A stretch of 64,000 nt of DNA from Capnocytophaga sp. oral taxon 878 (GTDB lineage Bacteria; Bacteroidota; Bacteroidia; Flavobacteriales; Flavobacteriaceae), in NCBI RefSeq assembly GCF_002999135.1, contig NZ_CP027229.1, positions 1,116,001 to 1,180,000 on the forward strand. Direction: 5' to 3'. The notes beneath the pieces are model-generated. The model made no database searches. It saw only the letters and a list, made by a program, of their open reading frames with translations, and was not told where the DNA came from. The number at the start of each line of letters is the position of its first letter. Position 1 is the first letter of the stretch. A program made the position numbers and the translations under genes. Below, one piece after another: positions 61,858-64,000 of this stretch.

Positions 61858-62487
61858 TTACCAGTATTTGAGTTCTGTTCCATAGAGTGAGAGTACCTTT
61901 TGCGCATCGTTTTGCTTCTTAGCACGTAGATAGCTTACCGAGATGTTTTTCTGGGTGTAGTAGCGTACTAAGTTATAGTACTCTTTCACTTCCTTGTGCA
62001 CCTTGTCGATAATGTCCATACGCTCTTTGTCGTTCATAGAGAGTGAGGAACTATTGACAATTTGTTGCAGGTCTTTGAGTAGCTTAGAACTTTCGCCCAA
62101 GAGCTTGGAGTAGCCATTGGCAATAGCCGACAACTCTTGAGAGGAGAAGTTAGGGTCTTGGCTCATCTTCTTGAAGTTGGTTACATACATCTTGGAGATG
62201 TCGCCTACCAGTAGCACCGTTTCCTGTACTTTGCGAGCATCTTTTACCAAGTTATTTACCTTTTTCAGAGCATCGTAATACTCCTTGCCTTGGTTGTAGA
62301 GCTTTTCCACCTCTCGGAAGTTGTTGAGCATATTCTTAGCTGTTGAGGAGGTTTGCACTATCTGCTGGGTAGTGTTGATAATGCTCTGAGCAAAATTAGT
62401 TGGGTCAGTTACTACCCATTGTGCGCTTAGTTTGGGGCTTGCCAGCATAGCTATAGCAAAAAGCCCCGTTAATAACATTTTTTTCAT
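61858..62487 (-). CDS. traI: Conjugative transposon protein TraI (DUF4141)
   Basis: The 209-residue protein has a signal peptide (MKKMLLTGLFAIAMLASPKLSA) then QWVVTDPTNFAQSIINTTQQ and a long helical body, the DUF4141/VirB5-like pattern. It lies between traG and traJ, the order seen in CTnDOT-type operons when TraH is missing. Confidence 0.88.
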   Translation of the reverse strand: MKKMLLTGLFAIAMLASPKLSAQWVVTDPTNFAQSIINTTQQIVQTSSTAKNMLNNFREVEKLYNQGKEYYDALKKVNNLVKDARKVQETVLLVGDISKMYVTNFKKMSQDPNFSSQELSAIANGYSKLLGESSKLLKDLQQIVNSSSLSMNDKERMDIIDKVHKEVKEYYNLVRYYTQKNISVSYLRAKKQNDAQKVLSLYGTELKYW

Positions 62488-62527
62488 TGACTTTAATTAT
62501 TATGATTTACGTATGATTATTAGTTTA

Positions 62528-64000
62528 TTACAGTCCATTAGCCATTTGTACGATGGCTTTTTCTAAATTGCCGTCTAACTTCTCGGAGAGTTCCATCACT
62601 TGGTGTTTTTCGCTCTCTTCAGTGGTGTAGGCAAAGTATTCTTCTCGGCTTACCTCTGTAGCATACACCGCAGAGTGTGTACCTCCTAAGCCTATCCACA
62701 CTTCTTTGTATTTGCGACGAGAGTCGTTGGAGAGATTGATAGATAGGATTTGCGACTTCTCTTTCTCGGTAAGTCCTAACATCGCTTGGATAGCATCGAA
62801 CTTGTTCATATACTTGCGCTGGTCAAGCAATATCTTGCAATCGGAGTTGTTGATGATAGATTCTTTCACGATAGGTGAATGGATAATATCATCTACCTCT
62901 TGGGTTACAATCACTGCCTCACCAAAGAACTTACGCACGGTTTTGAATAGGTACTTGATGTACTCCGCCATTCCTTCTTTGGCAATCGCTTTCCACGCTT
63001 CTTCGATGAGAATCATCTTGCGGATACCCTTCAGGCGCCTCATCTTGTTGATAAACACCTCCATAATGATGATAGTAACCACAGGAAAGAGTATGGGGTG
63101 GTCTTTAATCGCATCAATTTCAAAGACAATAAAGCGTTTGGAAAGCAGGTCTAATTCCTTATCGGAATTGAGCAGATAGTCGTATTCCCCTCCTTTGTAA
63201 TAAGGCTCTAACACGTTGAGGAAGTTAGCCAAGTCAAAGTCCTTTTCTCTTACCTGCTTCTCTTGTAGTATGGCTCGGTAGTCATTCTTGATATACTCAT
63301 AAAAGCCATTGAAAGAGGGTGTGTGCGAGGGATTGTCTTTTACCAATTGCAGGTAAAGGTTCACTGCATTGGAAAGGGCTACCTCTTCCGCACGTGTAGG
63401 AGGCTCATTGTCTCGCTTCCAAAGGGTGAGTATCAGTGTTTTGATACTCTCGCGCTTTTCAATGTCAAACACCCCATCATCGGTGTAGAAAGGGTTAAAG
63501 GCAATGGGATTGTCTTCGGTATAAGTAAAGTAAATCCCATCCTTTCCTTTAGTCTTGTGGTGAATAAGCTCACAGACTCCTTGATAGGAGTTCCCTGTAT
63601 CTACTAAAACGATATGTGTACCTTGTTCGTAATATTGCCTTACTAAGTGGTTCGTGAAAAAGGATTTACCACTACCCGAAGGTCCTAAGACGAACTTATT
63701 ACGGTTGGTGATAATCCCTTTCTTCATAGGCTCATCGGAGATATCCAAATGGATAGGCTTGCCTGTGAGTCTGTCGGCCATCTTAATTCCAAAAGGACTG
63801 GAAGAACTTTGATAGTTGGTCTCCTGAGTAAAAAAGCACAGAGCAGGCTCTATAAACGTGTAGAAAGTCTCTTCACTGGGGAAGTCGGCTGCATTGCCAG
63901 CTATACCTGCCCAATAGAGAGTTGCCGTATCAATGGTGTTATGGCGAGGCTTACACTCCATTGACGCCAAAGCACTACCCACATCGTTTTTAATGCTCCT
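62528..64000 (-). CDS. traG: Conjugation ATPase TraG (VirB4 family), N-terminus cut by window edge
   Basis: The frame is open to the right edge, so about 490 C-terminal residues are seen of an expected 800 or more. Motifs are Walker A FVLGPSGSGKSFFTNHLV, VDTGNSYQGV, Walker B MILIEEAWKAIAKEG and IVTQEVDDIIHS. It powers pilus assembly and substrate transfer at the inner membrane. The GTG at 63982 is internal, not a start. Confidence 0.93.
   Translation of the reverse strand, partial: RSIKNDVGSALASMECKPRHNTIDTATLYWAGIAGNAADFPSEETFYTFIEPALCFFTQETNYQSSSSPFGIKMADRLTGKPIHLDISDEPMKKGIITNRNKFVLGPSGSGKSFFTNHLVRQYYEQGTHIVLVDTGNSYQGVCELIHHKTKGKDGIYFTYTEDNPIAFNPFYTDDGVFDIEKRESIKTLILTLWKRDNEPPTRAEEVALSNAVNLYLQLVKDNPSHTPSFNGFYEYIKNDYRAILQEKQVREKDFDLANFLNVLEPYYKGGEYDYLLNSDKELDLLSKRFIVFEIDAIKDHPILFPVVTIIIMEVFINKMRRLKGIRKMILIEEAWKAIAKEGMAEYIKYLFKTVRKFFGEAVIVTQEVDDIIHSPIVKESIINNSDCKILLDQRKYMNKFDAIQAMLGLTEKEKSQILSINLSNDSRRKYKEVWIGLGGTHSAVYATEVSREEYFAYTTEESEKHQVMELSEKLDGNLEKAIVQMANGL

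Larger units (their letters stand above)
47979..64000 (+). mobile_element. Element B: integrative conjugative element, left part
   Basis: It begins at the second int-proximal repeat with the att core at 47989-47998. It holds integrase, ssb, PRTRC cassette, HTH pair and a nine-gene conjugation operon; the right end is outside the window. Gene content is that of a Bacteroidetes CTn-type ICE with TraG-to-TraQ of the type IV secretion class. Confidence 0.88.

Overview
The window reads as a low-GC chromosome segment of a Bacteroidota member of class Flavobacteriia, most likely a Capnocytophaga-like organism. The evidence is a gldI gliding-motility lipoprotein gene, the bacillithiol gene bshC, the long flavobacterial form of LepB, promoters of the Bacteroidota type (TAnnTTTG close to the start codon) and a Bacteroidetes-type TraG-to-TraQ conjugation operon. 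The genus is inference; the class is well supported.

Layout. (1) 1-5.4 kb: an AT-rich minus-strand accessory cluster with a partial membrane protein, three tandem paralogous lipoproteins, two further lipoproteins, an SH3-domain exported protein, and at least four coding remnants that lack starts or are frameshifted. It looks like an eroded toxin/immunity locus. (2) 5.4-18.6 kb: a plus-strand housekeeping block with a DHH phosphoesterase, gldI, a cyclophilin-FKBP lipoprotein, sdaA, folP, cdaA (c-di-AMP synthase), ung, a SUKH protein, a YihY/BrkB membrane protein, priA, an NlpC/P60-like protein lacking the catalytic Cys, and dapB. (3) 18.6-20.5 kb: a lipoprotein gene split cleanly by an IS630-family element. 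(4) 20.6-38.0 kb: further core genes. These are a mannose-1-phosphate guanylyltransferase, a retropepsin-like protein, rsmE, bshC, a HAD-lepB-WbqC operon, a SprT-like protein, a DHS-like protein, cysS, a GT2 glycosyltransferase, murB, a DUF4300-like lipoprotein, an AlbA_2 ATP-binding protein with a one-base frameshift, a GNAT enzyme and a small MbcA/ParS-like protein.

(5) 38.0 kb to the right edge: two related integrative elements in tandem. Each begins with the same IntDOT-like tyrosine recombinase gene next to a GTAGTTTTGC core, then a structured intergenic region, ssb, several small conserved genes and a PRTRC cassette (E, C, F, B, ThiF), and ends in two minus-strand HTH genes. Element A (38020 to about 47988, just under 10 kb) has no conjugation or relaxase gene. 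In their place it has one cargo gene, a PIN-like nuclease with a coiled coil and C-terminal membrane segments. Element B (47979 onward) continues into the conjugation operon traG-I-J-K-L-M-N-O-Q on the minus strand, with TraG cut by the window edge. The two copies are nearly identical for 8 kb but diverge in the HTH genes and terminators, so this is probably accretion of two related elements (or a conjugation-less derivative beside its ICE) and not a fresh duplication.

The att core overlaps a Bacteroidota -7 promoter box, so integration replaces the upstream half of the promoter of the gene it lands on. An intergenic repeat built from 11-base units (TATNN + TTCGTT) occurs at four places in the chromosomal part.
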